Positions 24,956 to 37,200 of a stretch of DNA of 64,000 bases are shown piece by piece. The DNA is from Ypsolopha sequella (lineage: Eukaryota; Arthropoda; Insecta; Lepidoptera; Ypsolophidae). The DNA is taken from assembly GCA_934047225.1 (NCBI GenBank), contig OW203986.1, positions 19,781,221 through 19,845,220 on the forward strand, in the 5' to 3' direction. The translations under genes were made by a program, and so were the position numbers. Below the pieces are notes generated by a model, which ran no database searches, had not been told where the DNA came from, and saw nothing but the letters and a program-made list of their open reading frames with translations. The first letter of the stretch is position 1. The number at the start of each line of letters is the position of its first letter.

Positions 24956-25360
24956 GCCATACTAGATTAATTTAGTTACGCCACCGTAGTATATACACAA
25001 CACATATATTATGTATTTAATCGTTTGCTACGCGGCGTAGCCTACGCGCCACCTTAGATAAATTTACACTTTGCTACGGCGCCGTACACATATTTACACG
25101 TTTACTACGCCACAGTAGTAGCTACACATATTTACAAGTTTTCTATGCCACCGTAGCAGCTAAACAAATTTACACACTTGCTACGCCAATGTAGTAGCTA
25201 ATCTACACATATTTACACGTTTGCTACGCTGCATTAGTAGCGACATATTATATTTACACCTTTGCTTCGCCACACAGTAAAATTTGCCCGTTTACTACGG
25301 CGCCGTGGAAGCTACACACATTTACAAGTTTGCTACGCCATTGTAGTAGCTTGCATATTC
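24956..25360. repeat. Degenerate GCTACG minisatellite
   Basis: A unit of roughly 40-55 bp recurs about eight times: CACATATTTACACGTTTGCT followed by ACGCCACCGTAGTAGCTA, with many substitutions. Each unit carries a small CTACGGCG/CGTAG-type inverted pair. Unit length drifts, so it is an old array. Related words occur near 8700-8880. Confidence 0.6.
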
Positions 25361-26709
25361 ATGCGTGTATTGCGCTGCCAGGCACGTATCGACGCAAATA
25401 TGTGTAATGTACATACACATACATATTCCAGTATCATAAAATCATAGTACGTATTACGAAAGTACATATGTGACCTAAAATAGACTATAGCAAAAGTAAA
25501 AAAAAATGCTTTGAGTATTCCCAGCATGGTTATTCCCAATATGGTTAATACGGTAAAATAATATGGTATAATAACCTTCGATACCAATAGGTACTACTGC
25601 AAAAACCATTTCTAAACCATTACAGAGTAACAGCGGTTTAGTGTGAGCATCGTTAAAATTATAAATATCCGGAGCTCACTAACTGCCCCAGTATTCCGTT
25701 AAGAGGATTCCCAAAGCTGTAAATTGCGTGCTGGAAATATTTACGAGACAGGCTTTTGCAGCATTACAACGGCGACTATGTGCTGCATGCATTGCAACGA
25801 ACGCGCCGGGCAAAAATGTAACAACGAGTAGTTGCATTGCAACCACTCTGCGTTGCATCAAGCCGCAAGCGCTCTTTTATTTGGCTGCTTAAGTTAATTC
25901 TTTAAAAGATAGCTAGTGTCCGAAAAGATAGAGAACGCGGCTTGTCATAGGGTTAGAAAAATTAACTCAGATTAAGTCCCATTTCTTTACTAATTAATGG
26001 AAGCTTTAAAAGAAATTTGAACCTGAAAACAGTATTAAAAATACAATCAAAAGGTTTATGAACACAATTCTGCTGAAAACAGCTGAAACGAATTAGATGA
26101 GTTTATTTTCTATTAGTAAATAGATAGGCTAATGCCAAAAATTACAGGTACCGTCAACAAAACAGTTGGTATATGTAACTAGTTTCAAAATTGTTTTGGA
26201 ATTACGCAAGAAATTAATACAGCATTCAGTACCTATCCATCTACGTATCTACACAAGTATAAAAACCTAAATGCAATAATGCAATTGCAAAAATAAATTC
26301 CAGGGATAACGCTGCCAAATCTGCGGAGTTCGTGTTTAAAGGCAACAAAAACGATCTGGCTTCTTTGTTTTTCCGCTGGCCTGTTCTCGCCGCAGAAGAG
26401 CTGGTCGCCGAAAAAAGACCAACAAAAACATCACCGACCGCCAAACGTTAATAAATTCTTCGGATTGGGACCGGGAAAAAAGCAAAAACGCAGAGCGACG
26501 GCTGTTGCTACAACACTCTCGTCCTAATAGGAAACGAGTGTGTAAGAGACACACCATCACCTTATTTTTGTCAGTTTATAGCAGACTATTCTAAGACCTT
26601 GTTTTATTGCAAGAGAAAATTTACCTATACATCTCCAGCTATACTTCATGCAATTTTATATATATTATGATTAATACTTGCGATTGTCGGCACTTGGTGA
26701 AACATCATC
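25361..26709. other. Intergenic, nothing recognised
   Basis: No gene supported. A somewhat GC-richer patch at 26310-26530 contains several short open frames without recognisable domains. Confidence 0.35.
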
Positions 26710-27018
26710 AACATCATCTTGATAAAAACACATGTATGTACTCTTTCACAATTTCACTATATTTATAACTCCAACCTATTTCGTCTCACGGCATCATCAA
26801 AGAACAACAAACAGGACACTATTAAATATAGGGAACGTTACATTGCAGATGGTAAATCTTACCATCCCCAATTTACCATCTACAATGTAATGTATTAATT
26901 CCCTATATTTAATAGTTTCCTGTTTGTTGTTCCTTGATGATGCCGTGAGGCGAAACCGGTTGGAGTCATACATAGTGATATTGTGAAACAGTACATGTGT
27001 TTTTATCAAGATGATGTT
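26710..27018. mobile_element. Long near-complete palindrome (foldback element)
   Basis: AACATCATCTTGATAAAAAC at the left is matched in inverse by TTTTTATCAAGATGATGTT at the right. Pairing continues with indels through GGCATCATCAA, AACAAACAGG, CTATTAAATATAGGGAA and TTACATTG to a centre near 26865. Arms are about 150 bp each and nearly the whole 309 bp is hairpin. It is non-coding apart from accidental frames. Confidence 0.7.
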
Positions 27019-27529
27019 ATTTATATCAGTAGAACCACCTTTTATGCCCCAGCCCACCAGCCAGTTCATCTTCTCCTACCTCGTTGGTGACACGAACGTC
27101 CACTATCCAGTTGGCACTCGTATTATTATCATAACAATACTGATAGCCACTTCAGCATACATGTCGTCACGAGATATACCTATTTTATTCCATATATGTA
27201 TCCTAGAAAATCTAGTAATCCTAGAAAAATAATATTTTTTTAAATAAAAAAAGTTTTTTTGATCGCGGGTGACCATATATATATATATATTTTATAATGT
27301 AGAAAAATAATAGCCGGGAATAGGGATTTGTAAACTTGAATAATAAAAACAAATCGAAAAATAAATAGCTGTGAGCCAGTGAACAATATTACATTTTAGA
27401 GATAATTTTTGTATACAACACTATTTGTATTCTTTGTTTTAGTAAAACACTTGTACTTGTCCACAAAACGTTTAAATATGTTGTTACACCCAACCGGTTT
27501 CGCATTAAAAACACATATTTTGAAATTCA

Positions 27530-27890
27530 GAATATCGTCACGACATGAATCCCCGAAGGGGTGTCAGAGGTGTTCAGAGTGTGCACTGTGAAATACAAGT
27601 CACAGTCCATACTCGGTATACCCGCGTTTCACCGACGATTATTCCATCCCACCTAACGTGATGGGTGGTGAGGTGGTGAGCCCTATCGCCGTACTTCAGG
27701 CACAAAACTTTTTAGGGCAAGCAGGTTTCGTTACGATGTTTTCCTTCACCGTTCAGCAAGTGATAAGTAAGAACAAATACTATTGCACATAAATTCCAAA
27801 ATACTCGGTGCATAACCGACCGGGGATCGAACCTGGATCTCAAGATTGAGATGCCAGCGTTCAACCCGTGAGCTACCGCCGCTGTATTGA
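27530..27890 (-). repeat. tRNA-derived SINE, best copy
   Basis: Minus strand starts with an A-box-like GGTAGCTCACGGGTTGAACG (about 27858-27877) and a B-box GGTTCGATCCC (27823-27833). The 5' end is therefore tRNA-like. The body follows with TATCACTTGCTGAACGGTGA, ACCTCACCACCCATCAC, CGTCGGTGAAACGCG and CACTCTGAACACCTCTGACA, ending ATTCATGTCGTGACGATA. Length is about 360 bp. It is the reference for copies at 2655, 12885 and 46583. Confidence 0.75.
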
Positions 27891-28956
27891 ACTGTAAGTG
27901 TGTATATATATATATATATTTATCACGGAGATTTATAGTCATAAAAACTCCGTATAATATTAGCTAATTTCAGGAATATCACCTTAATCCTGAAATGTCA
28001 TCTTAGATTACAGCATTTACAACCAATCTTCAGGATTTTATCTTAGCAACTTTAATAAGCGCTGTCAATTTGTTCTACAAAGTTATCTCATCGCCAAAGA
28101 GAGATCAGATTAGCGGGTTCTTTACTCTCATTTCCTTTGGCAAAGGGCTGATGGACGCCTCGGGAAATTGACTGGTTGCCTATTAAATACATATCAAACT
28201 CTTTTTATTAGAAGAATTAGACTTCGTCACAGGCAGGGTAGTAATTATTTCACTGTTATAATAAAACAAAACAGATAATTTTCTATTGATATGTACCTGT
28301 ACGTATACTAAAATGTAATCATTATTTGACAATGAATATTTACTAACTCAAACGGCCTGGGGACGAACAAAGGGCACATGCAAAGAAGAACTAACCGCAC
28401 ACGGAGTTACTACAGCGAAATGTTGACACTTTTAAGGATTTCAGCTGAACAGATAATTAGTGCCTGATCTCGTGTTGAGGGTAGGGTTGCCAGATGTGTT
28501 GGAAAAAACAACCGGACATACAACTTGTATGTCATGCCGTTTAAGAGATACAGCAATCGGCTAAACGTAAACGTTAAACGGCTAAACCTCAAGACCCATT
28601 AATGTTGTTTTGTTACTAGTTTGTATTTAGCTACGTCCACCAGAAAAAATATTTATTGGGGTAACGTTACACCAGCAGAATCTCTTTCGATCGGCTGGAC
28701 ACACAAATTCAACATTTCTGGCATTGCTAATAGAGCACTAAATATCTGTCAAGCTGAAATCCTGAAAAGTGCCAACTTTCCGCTTGCATAACGCACACGA
28801 ACTAAACATGTGTGTCACTGGAGAATCAGAAGAAACGGATCATTGCGAAAATTCGAGGACGTTTACAAAGATCCGGATGATTGAAAATTTAAAAAAAAAT
28901 TGCAATTATCCTTGTTGTCTTCAAGATCATTGCAAAGATCCGACATCATAATATTA
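27891..28956. other. Intergenic, one element end
   Basis: No gene supported. TAGGGTTGCCAGATG near 28485 equals the terminus of the element at 22450, but no partner end is seen. An AT microsatellite lies near 27905. Confidence 0.4.
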
Positions 28957-29336
28957 AGACTTTATATATGAAATTGCCGTTGTTTATAGAGAATTAGAAG
29001 GAAACTAAATTTTCAGTACCAACATTTTTGCATTTTTTTTTAGGAATGACATCCAAATTATGTAATTCTTTTCTCAACACTAATTTATTTTTTGAAAAGT
29101 GTCACCTGTTAAAAATTATTACCAATATTATCATGGAAATGGATGGCACATAACTGTTTTTGTCGATTTAATTTTTATAATCAAACTGAAAATAAAAACA
29201 AAATTTAATACCTAGATGTAAAATCTTGAAATCAAATTTGAAACAAGAAACAAATAATTAATATAGCTATTGAATTACAGGAATATGAACTCATGAATCT
29301 CTAAGAAAATTTCGGCAATTTTATATGTAAAGATCT
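28957..29336. mobile_element. MITE family B, copy 2
   Basis: Same internal order as 6351-6772: AAGACTTTATATATGAAATTG, GAAGGAAACTAAATTTTCAG, ATCATGGAAATGGATGGCA and GGCAATTTTATATGTAAAGA at the inverted right end. Slightly shorter and more decayed than copy 1. Confidence 0.65.
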
Positions 29337-30887
29337 ACTATGAGGCCAATCACTAGTAACGTCACGTTGGATGAATCGCCAGCGCAGATCGGATTGGCTG
29401 GGATGAACCGATGAACCTTACGAACTGACTGGCTAATCTAACCTGGCAGTATGAAAATCAGTGGCGGATCCAAGGCTGGGAGCCACCAAATATACGTTCA
29501 AAAATCAAATCAAAATGTTATAGGACTCACACACTCACTAAGTTATACTACAGTATTATGGCAATTTCCTAGTTTGTTGTACTACAGTCTAGAATTTACT
29601 TATACCGACGCCTTTATTATACCTATAGTACAGGATAAATGGTACCTATTTCCTATGATTTCTTGAAAAAAATCGATTTTAACCTACCCTCAGCCTTACT
29701 CCCCGGCCCAAAATTATTTTTCTGGGTACACCCCTGATGAAAATTGTTAAAATAAGATGTGTAATGAAATAATTATACTAGGAGCGACATCTAGTGGATT
29801 ATGTGTGAGTCTGTGATGTGACGTCATCCAAATAAAACTTTCATTCGTTGCCCGACCATCTGTGAGTTTTATTATAAAAATGATTGAAGTTTAAGTGCGG
29901 GAACCCCCAGAACCATTTGGCAGTAATAATTCACGGCATGGGTCATGAAAGGTCATCAGTATTACATCACCAAAAAACAAATCTGAGCGAAGAAACTTCT
30001 ACAAAGATCGACTCCCAGTCCCGAGTGAATATCACTATAGGAAGTGGAATTTCACAAAAATTGTTATTGTTCCACGATAGTCATCACTTACCAAGCCTCC
30101 AGTATGAGATTTGTATTTGGACAATGTTCAATAAGTCACCTTGCATGTCGTTTTTTAATTATTATTTTTCAGTACATTTTGTTCTAGTTTCACCCCATTT
30201 CGTCTGTTGCATTGTCACGAGACACTGTGTGTGTGTGTGTGTGTGTAGGGGAGTTCAAACAAAGTAATTCTTTAAATACATTTAATCAACAAGTTACAAT
30301 ATATCTAATCACAGTGATATAAAATTACCTAAATTTACCATCACACCGCCTCAATAACTTTAGTGGATTTTATGCTAAAATTATATAACTCAAAGATAAG
30401 AATAATGTTATGATCCAGTCTGAAAAATGTCAAGATACACAGTACATACATAAACGGTATTCCCTAATATTTTCAAGAGTATTCCTCAATTTTTATATTT
30501 AAGAGTAATGAAATGTATCTTGCGTCAAACCGCGAAATACCAAACAAACGTTCGTTGGTATAAAAAAATAAAAATCAAGTAGGTACAATACGATACAAAC
30601 AATGATAAATTACTCTAAATCTTACCTTTTCTTTAAAATTACTTACACCTCAAAATAGCTATCACTTAAAAATGTTTCATTGGCCATGAGTAAATTTACA
30701 AGTTTAAAAAACATTGACTGAGAAATATCCTATCATACCATTGTCATTTCATTAAAGAGCTACAAGATATCTCAGTCACAGCTTACCATGTAAATATTAT
30801 TAAAACTAATCAAACAGTAGATACCTAATACAAAGCTTATACAAAATCTCAGTCACAATAAAGTCAATAAAAAGTCTTAAGTCGAAT
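29337..30887. other. Intergenic and cyclin B 3' flank
   Basis: No separate gene supported. About 30010-30145 is a half copy of the palindromic element at 46314-46568 (CTCCCAGTCCCGAGTGAAT to GTCACCTTG). A GT microsatellite lies at 30228-30246. The sequence just left of 30888 is the cyclin B 3' untranslated region and downstream flank; a polyadenylation site could not be placed with confidence. Confidence 0.4.
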
Positions 30888-31269
30888 TCACTCCGATGGC
30901 ATCTTCACAAATTCATAAATCGCATCACTTTTCAGTTGCGGTAGACCCGCGACCTTTGCTAGAGAAGGTTCCGAGTATTTGTTGTAAACCGCCTTGTATT
31001 TAGATTTTTCGGCATTGATTGCGATCATAGCCATCCTCCTCATGATGTGCTCGATGTGAGGATACGTGTAGCCGGAGTAGTACGCCATAGCAGGAGTCCA
31101 GATGTCTAGCAGCTTCTTGCTGGACAGAAGAAAGAGGGAGAGGCAGATAGCGGCGGCAGCGAGCTCGGACGGTCTGTAGCGAGACATCGCGTACTCCACG
31201 AGGCTGAGATCGACCAAGTATTTCGCGAGGTGGTGATTCTTTGATGTGCCGTGCGCTGCTTTTACGAAC
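30888..31269 (-). CDS. CycB: Cyclin B exon 7, C-terminal cyclin box and stop
   Basis: 382 bp after acceptor TCTTGCAG. The first base completes the Arg of FLRR. Encodes [20 protein letters not shown], a second cyclin fold with [17 protein letters not shown], and the LPQLKSD tail, ending at TGA. Confidence 0.95.
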
Positions 31270-34200
31270 CTGCAAGACAGAGAAAATTGTTCTAAAATAG
31301 CGTTAGGGTGGGCTATTCCGCTTAAGTACAATTAAAAATCCTTAGGTGTTTGTGACGTCGATATAGGTTTGGTATCAAATAAAACTTTGCACACATCTTT
31401 GATCCGTATGAACCTATATAATAATACAACACAGTAAAAATTAGAACTGTTTAATGTTCCTATACATCAGTGTTTTTCAAACTGTGGTTCACGACCCCCT
31501 GGGGGGTCACAAAGCCTATTTAAGGGGGTCGCAAAAAACCATTCTAGTCTAAAATGTTATATTTAGGCACACCTAATGTAATGGTTGCGCCTATTTCTCG
31601 GTAATAAAAAAAACAGTGAAGGGTAGGGTCGCGAAATATTTTTCCATACTACTACGAGGGCCGCGCCATGAAAAAGATTGAAAAACACAGCTATACATAA
31701 CTAAAAATAATGGTTTCTTCTATAATTTTAATGTGTCTGTGTGTAGGTGTAGTCTTTTTCGAAAAAAGTAAGATTACATGGAGGTGTACACAGCGAATTA
31801 ATAACTACGTTATTAAAATTATAATGATCAGCCAACATGACGTCACAAACACCTAAGGTTTTTTGTATGCAGGGATGAGTTCAGTCTTTACATGCCGCTC
31901 TTAAGGGTCGACTCTCCGTATTTGTAACACAATATTAAGAAATAATTAGGATGGTCAAAATACAACTTTTAGATAAGAGCAATGTATAACAATAGTTTAC
32001 TATACGCATAAACGTATTTTTAATGTTATGGTAGTTTCAAAATAATTGGATTTTCCATAAAAGTGAAACTGGAATTTTTTAATTTAATTTTTCCAATTTC
32101 ACTCTTATTAAAAGTCCAATTACTTTGAAGCTACCATATCATTAAAAAAACGTTTATGCATAATGCATATAGTAAACTATTGTTGTACATTACTCTTATC
32201 TAAAAGTTGTATTTTGGCCATTATAATTACTTCTTTTTAATTTGTAACAAATACTGATAATCGATCCTTAATGGAAAAATATGCGAAGTTGTCGTTGTGC
32301 ACATTTTATATTTTAATTCGCGCAGCTCCAGTACACAAACAGTTTATGAGTCATGCCGCAGACAAATATCATAACATATCATATCATTTATTTATTGCCA
32401 AGTCGCAAGTATAAAAGATGTTACTAAAAGGAAAAGTACAAGTGACGCCCTGTAGGGGCGCAACAAAAACAAGAGGGGCAACTAGCTGCAAACATGTTAT
32501 ATACAATAAACTTTGGTAACACACACAAACAAAAAGAACAATAATTATTATATATATTATTATTTTTCTCCTCGCAAGGCCATTGAAGTATTTTATATAA
32601 ACTTATCTTACATACTTTGTAATGTTACATAAACTTATCATTAAAAAAATCAGTAATATTGTAATAGCACTTATTTATGAGGAACTGTTTTAGGTTGTTG
32701 TTGAATAAGGTGGGCTTTTCAATACATTTGAGATGGTTAGGTATGTGATTGTATATTTTTATCAACATATGATGAGGGCTATTGGATACTAATTACATTT
32801 CTGTGAATGGTCTTATTCTGGTTTCGGTTGTTTCTTTTTCTTTTATTGGTTTCCATCGGAGAAAATAATTCTGTATGTTTTCTAATAAACTTGCAAGACT
32901 CAAGTATGAAGGTGGATGTAAGGTTTGGTGTTTTACAAAATAGGTTCCACAGGAAACAATTTGCTCGATGTTTGTTAGTATTCTAACGTTTTTTTTTTTG
33001 TAGAATAAATAGATATAAATACAGATGTTTGTACAACGTGTAACAGAAAGGTGTAACCATATTTGAAGAGCTTGTTCAGTCAATGATATGGAACAACTTT
33101 TACTATGGAACAAACCCTGTATCTCGAAAAAAAAATTAACGGTTTCATAGAAAAATGCAATGCCGCTCGGCAGAAATTTATGGAAGGGTAGATTTTTTTG
33201 AGATTTCAGGGTTGGCTCCATAGTAAAAGTTGTTCTATATCATTGACTGAATAAGCTATTCAAATATGGTTACACCTTTCTGTTAAACGTTGTATAAAGG
33301 ATTACATTATTAATTTTTTACAAGTTTCGTCCCCAGCTAATTCGGTCGATCGATACAGATTCCAAAACCGTGTTACTACTTACTATTGCTATCCTGCTGA
33401 CAATATTAGAACCAGACGATTTAGTGCACGTTCGAACGCCACTCTTAAGTACTCTGAATATGTATGAAAAATTACCAGCGTGCCGAAAGCGGACCTCGAT
33501 AACGTTATAACGTTTTCATCTTTTTGTTTTGTTAAGAGGCTATGCGAATTTTATTTTCAAAACACGCTCAGTGCGAGAGGGGCGGATTCAGGGCGAAAGC
33601 GAAAAATGTTAGTTTTATAATTTTTATAAAAAGAACTAAAATAGCTAGCAAAATTTCAAACATCAAATCTCTAGATATTGTTGAAACACACCTAATAAAA
33701 TATGTTTGAGTTCTGTATATGGTTCCTATTCGTCAAACGAGGAGAAAAAGTGTGTTCGAAGACCTCATTTCAACAATTAATTCTATCGAGGAAAATGTTT
33801 TCCAATTTCAAAACCCTAGAAATGTATTAAAATTTTCCGTGTATTTCATGAAATAAACAAAAAAAGAAGCACCTCTATTTTTTACATATTGCCTTAATCA
33901 TAACATAACAAACCAAACTAGAGATATAACCGATATTAAGGGTCCGTTTCGCCAAACATGCTCTCGCGTTTGGACAATTTAGCATATTAAAACAAAATAT
34001 TTATAATAAATAAAATTTGTGTAGGTTGTTAAGGGGTTGAACTACATTATAATTTTTCAGATTTGACACAAGCATCACAATCATTGAGAAAAATAATCGG
34101 AAAGATCAGTAAAATCACGGAAAACGTAATTTGGCTTTGGAACTAGTATGATCAGTCTACTGATCTAATTACAAACTAAAATATTTTTTATACACCAAAG

Positions 34201-37200
34201 AAATGAAAGTAGCCTTTACAGATTTTTATTATTTTTTATTTCCTTTCGTTATTTTAAAAGAAATACTCAAACATTCTACATTTTTCCTGTACAGAAAAAT
34301 TACGCAAAATGAATTTGGAAGTTTGTGTATTTCTTTTTAAATAACGAAAGGAAAAAAATATTAATATTTTATATGAATAAGGTACTTTGAACTCTTTACG
34401 TAAAAAAATATATTTCAATTTGGAACAAAAAAAAATTTTTTTTTCTGTTTGCAACGCTAAATTACATTTTTCGTGATTTTAGTGATCTTTCCAATTTTTT
34501 TCCCGATGCTTGTGATACTTGTGTGAAATCTGAAAAATTATAATGTAGTTCAACTCCTTAAATACATACACAAATTTTATTTGTTAAAAATATTCTGTTT
34601 TAATATGCTGAATTGTCCAAACGCGAGAGCATGTTTGGCGAAACGGACCCTTAAGAGCGATATTTAATTAAGTAATTATTCCTCGGGTAAGAAAAGCCAT
34701 TTTTTACTCGGTACGAACGAAACTTTTTCTACTATCTACCTGAAAGTCCGAGATGGTAAAAAAATAACATAAATTAACAAAGTTACATAAATCATCATCA
34801 AAATCACTTTCATAAAAATTCGCCATATTTTCAATGTTTTCCCGCCAAATTGTAAGCCTTTTATTAGGGCTAACAAAATTTTACCGCGCGATTTATTCCC
34901 GCTTGGATTTATTTCACGTATGTAGTTATTCAGACCAGCACGCACTGTGACATTACTTCCGGTTGGTTTCCTCAGTTCGAAGATTTCAGGAGAGACAGAC
35001 GTAAATAATGGATAACCGAATCCTAATTATAATGAATAACCGAATGCTTCGTCTACAACGATGTCAGAGACATGAAGATTTCACCAACACTGAGTCTATC
35101 CATTAACAGTTTTGAGACCTATGAACGGCTTTTTCTATGTGAATAGGTGTTTAAATACTAAATAAATTAATATTAAAGAAAAATTATTTGTTTTTTATTC
35201 AGTTTATATACTTTCACTCAAAATAGTCATAATAAAATTAATTATAAGACAACGCCAGAGACGAAAAGCGTGACATCCTCCCTCGATGGTAATCCGCACT
35301 CGACTGAGCTAATCTAATCTAACAACGTTCGTGCGGTCAGCAGCATATAACTTCTTCATAGAGCACAAAATAATCGCGCGAATTTAAATCGCGCCGCGGT
35401 GAGCTGAAATCGGTGGCAAAACACAAATTTGGTTGCGGAGTTTTAAGGCGATATTTATAATATTGGTGTAGAACAAATGAAAGCAAGATATAGCCATCAG
35501 CTGCAATAAGACTTAGTAGTTGGAACTGACCTCCTGAGGAAGGTGAGCGGGATCGGCCTGGCGAGACAGAAGCCGAGCCGGCAGATGATATCTCGCTCGC
35601 ATTCGAACAGCTCCTTCTTGGTGTACGCGTTGTCAGTCACGTAGACGAAGTCGCCGACGTCCGGCGCGTACACCTCCTCGTACTTGCTCGCGATGAACAT
35701 CGCCGCCACGCCCACCAGCTGGAGCCGGTTGCGCTGGACGTTCGGGTGCGCCTACGGAGAACACGTTAGCGTTATTACACTGCGTTGTGTGTGGAACAGG
35801 AGACTCGGCAGACTTGGCTGCTTTTAATTCTCGCGGTTCCACGGAACCGAGAGACCTTAATATTAGAAGTAAGTAAAATACTACAAATATGTGGTTCTTT
35901 CACAAAGCAGTGTAACAGTGTACAGTTCGGGCCAGTACACAAGGTGGTTCTGTCACAAAGCAGTGTAACAGTGTACAGTTCAGGCCAGTACACAAGGTGG
36001 TTCTGTCACAAAGATGGGCAACAGTGTACAGTTCAGGCCAGTACACAAGGTGGTTCTGTCACAAAGATGGGCAACAGTGTACAGTTCAGGCCAGTACACA
36101 AGGTGGTTCTGTCACAAAGATGGGCAACAGTGTACAGTTCAGGCCAGTACACAAGGTGGTTCTGTCACAAAGATGGGCAACAGTGTACAGTTCAGGCCAG
36201 TACACAAGGTGGTTCTGTCACAAAGATGGGCAACAGTGTACAGTTCAGGCCAGTACACAAGGTGGTTCTGTCACAAAGCCGTGCAACAGTGTACAGTTCG
36301 GGTCAGTAGACAAGGTGGTTGTCAGTTCAGGCCAGTACACTAGGTGGTTCTGTCACAAAGCCGTGCAACACAGTACAGTTCGGGCCAGTACACAAGGTGG
36401 TTCTGTCACAAAGCAGTGTAACAGTGTACAGTTCAGGCCAGTACACAAGGTGGTTCTGTCACAAAGATGGGCAACAGTGTACAGTTCAGGCCAGTACACA
36501 AGGTGGTTCTGTCACAAAGCCGTGCAACAGTGTACAGTTCGGGTCAGTAGACAAGGTGGTTGTCAGTTCAGGCCAGTACACTAGGTGGTTCTGTCACAAA
36601 GATGGGCAACAGTGTACAGTTCAGGCCAGTACACAAGGTGGTTCTGTCACAAAGCCGTGCAACAGTGTACAGTTCGGGTCAGTAGACAAGGTGGTTGTCA
36701 GTTCAGGCCAGTACACTAGGTGGTTCTGTCACAAAGCCGTGCAACACAGTACAGTTCGGGCCAGTACACTAGGTAGTTTTGTCACAAACCAGTGCAACAG
36801 TGTACAGTTCTGGCCAGTACACAAGGTGGTTTTGTCACAAACCAGTGCAACAGTGTACAGTTCTGGCCAGTACACAAGGTGGTTCCGTCACAAAGCCGTG
36901 CAACACAGTACAGTTCGGGCCAGTACACAAGTTGGGCGTGAAGTTAGTCACAGATGGCTTCGCAGTAACTCATTCTCTGAGCTTTGGCGGGAAAACGGGG
37001 CGTGCGGAAGCATACTGCGCAGGTGACAGCTAATATCACGCGCGCCTTCTGTACTAGCCCTAACTTTATAAAGGTACTGACCTGCAGGTAACGGTCGATG
37101 ATGCTCACGGTGAGCTGGAAGGTCTCCAGCAGCAGAGAGAACTGTCGCTGCACCTCCACCAGCCAGTCGATGAGCGTCGCGCGCATCTTCCCCGTTATCA

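Larger units (their letters stand above)
31270..35530. other. Cyclin B intron 6, mosaic of DNA elements
   Basis: A 4.3-kb intron. In order it contains an inverted-repeat element with a nested hAT MITE, a TTAA foldback, a probable LINE 3' end, MITE family C, a larger TTAA foldback, and about 880 bp (34655-35530) with nothing recognised. Confidence 0.6.

Noticed and set aside
24956..25360. CRISPR-like regular repeats
   Set aside because: This is a eukaryotic genome. Units vary in length and sequence, and there are no uniform unique spacers.
29884..30267. 127-codon plus frame ending in a GT microsatellite
   Set aside because: Overlaps a half copy of the palindromic MITE at 46314 and ends in simple repeat; not protein-like.
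35785..37033. Open frames of up to 235 codons on the plus strand
   Set aside because: They lie entirely within the 53-bp array in a cyclin B intron. All three frames are open because the unit lacks stops and is not a multiple of three. The frames read the same unit out of phase.
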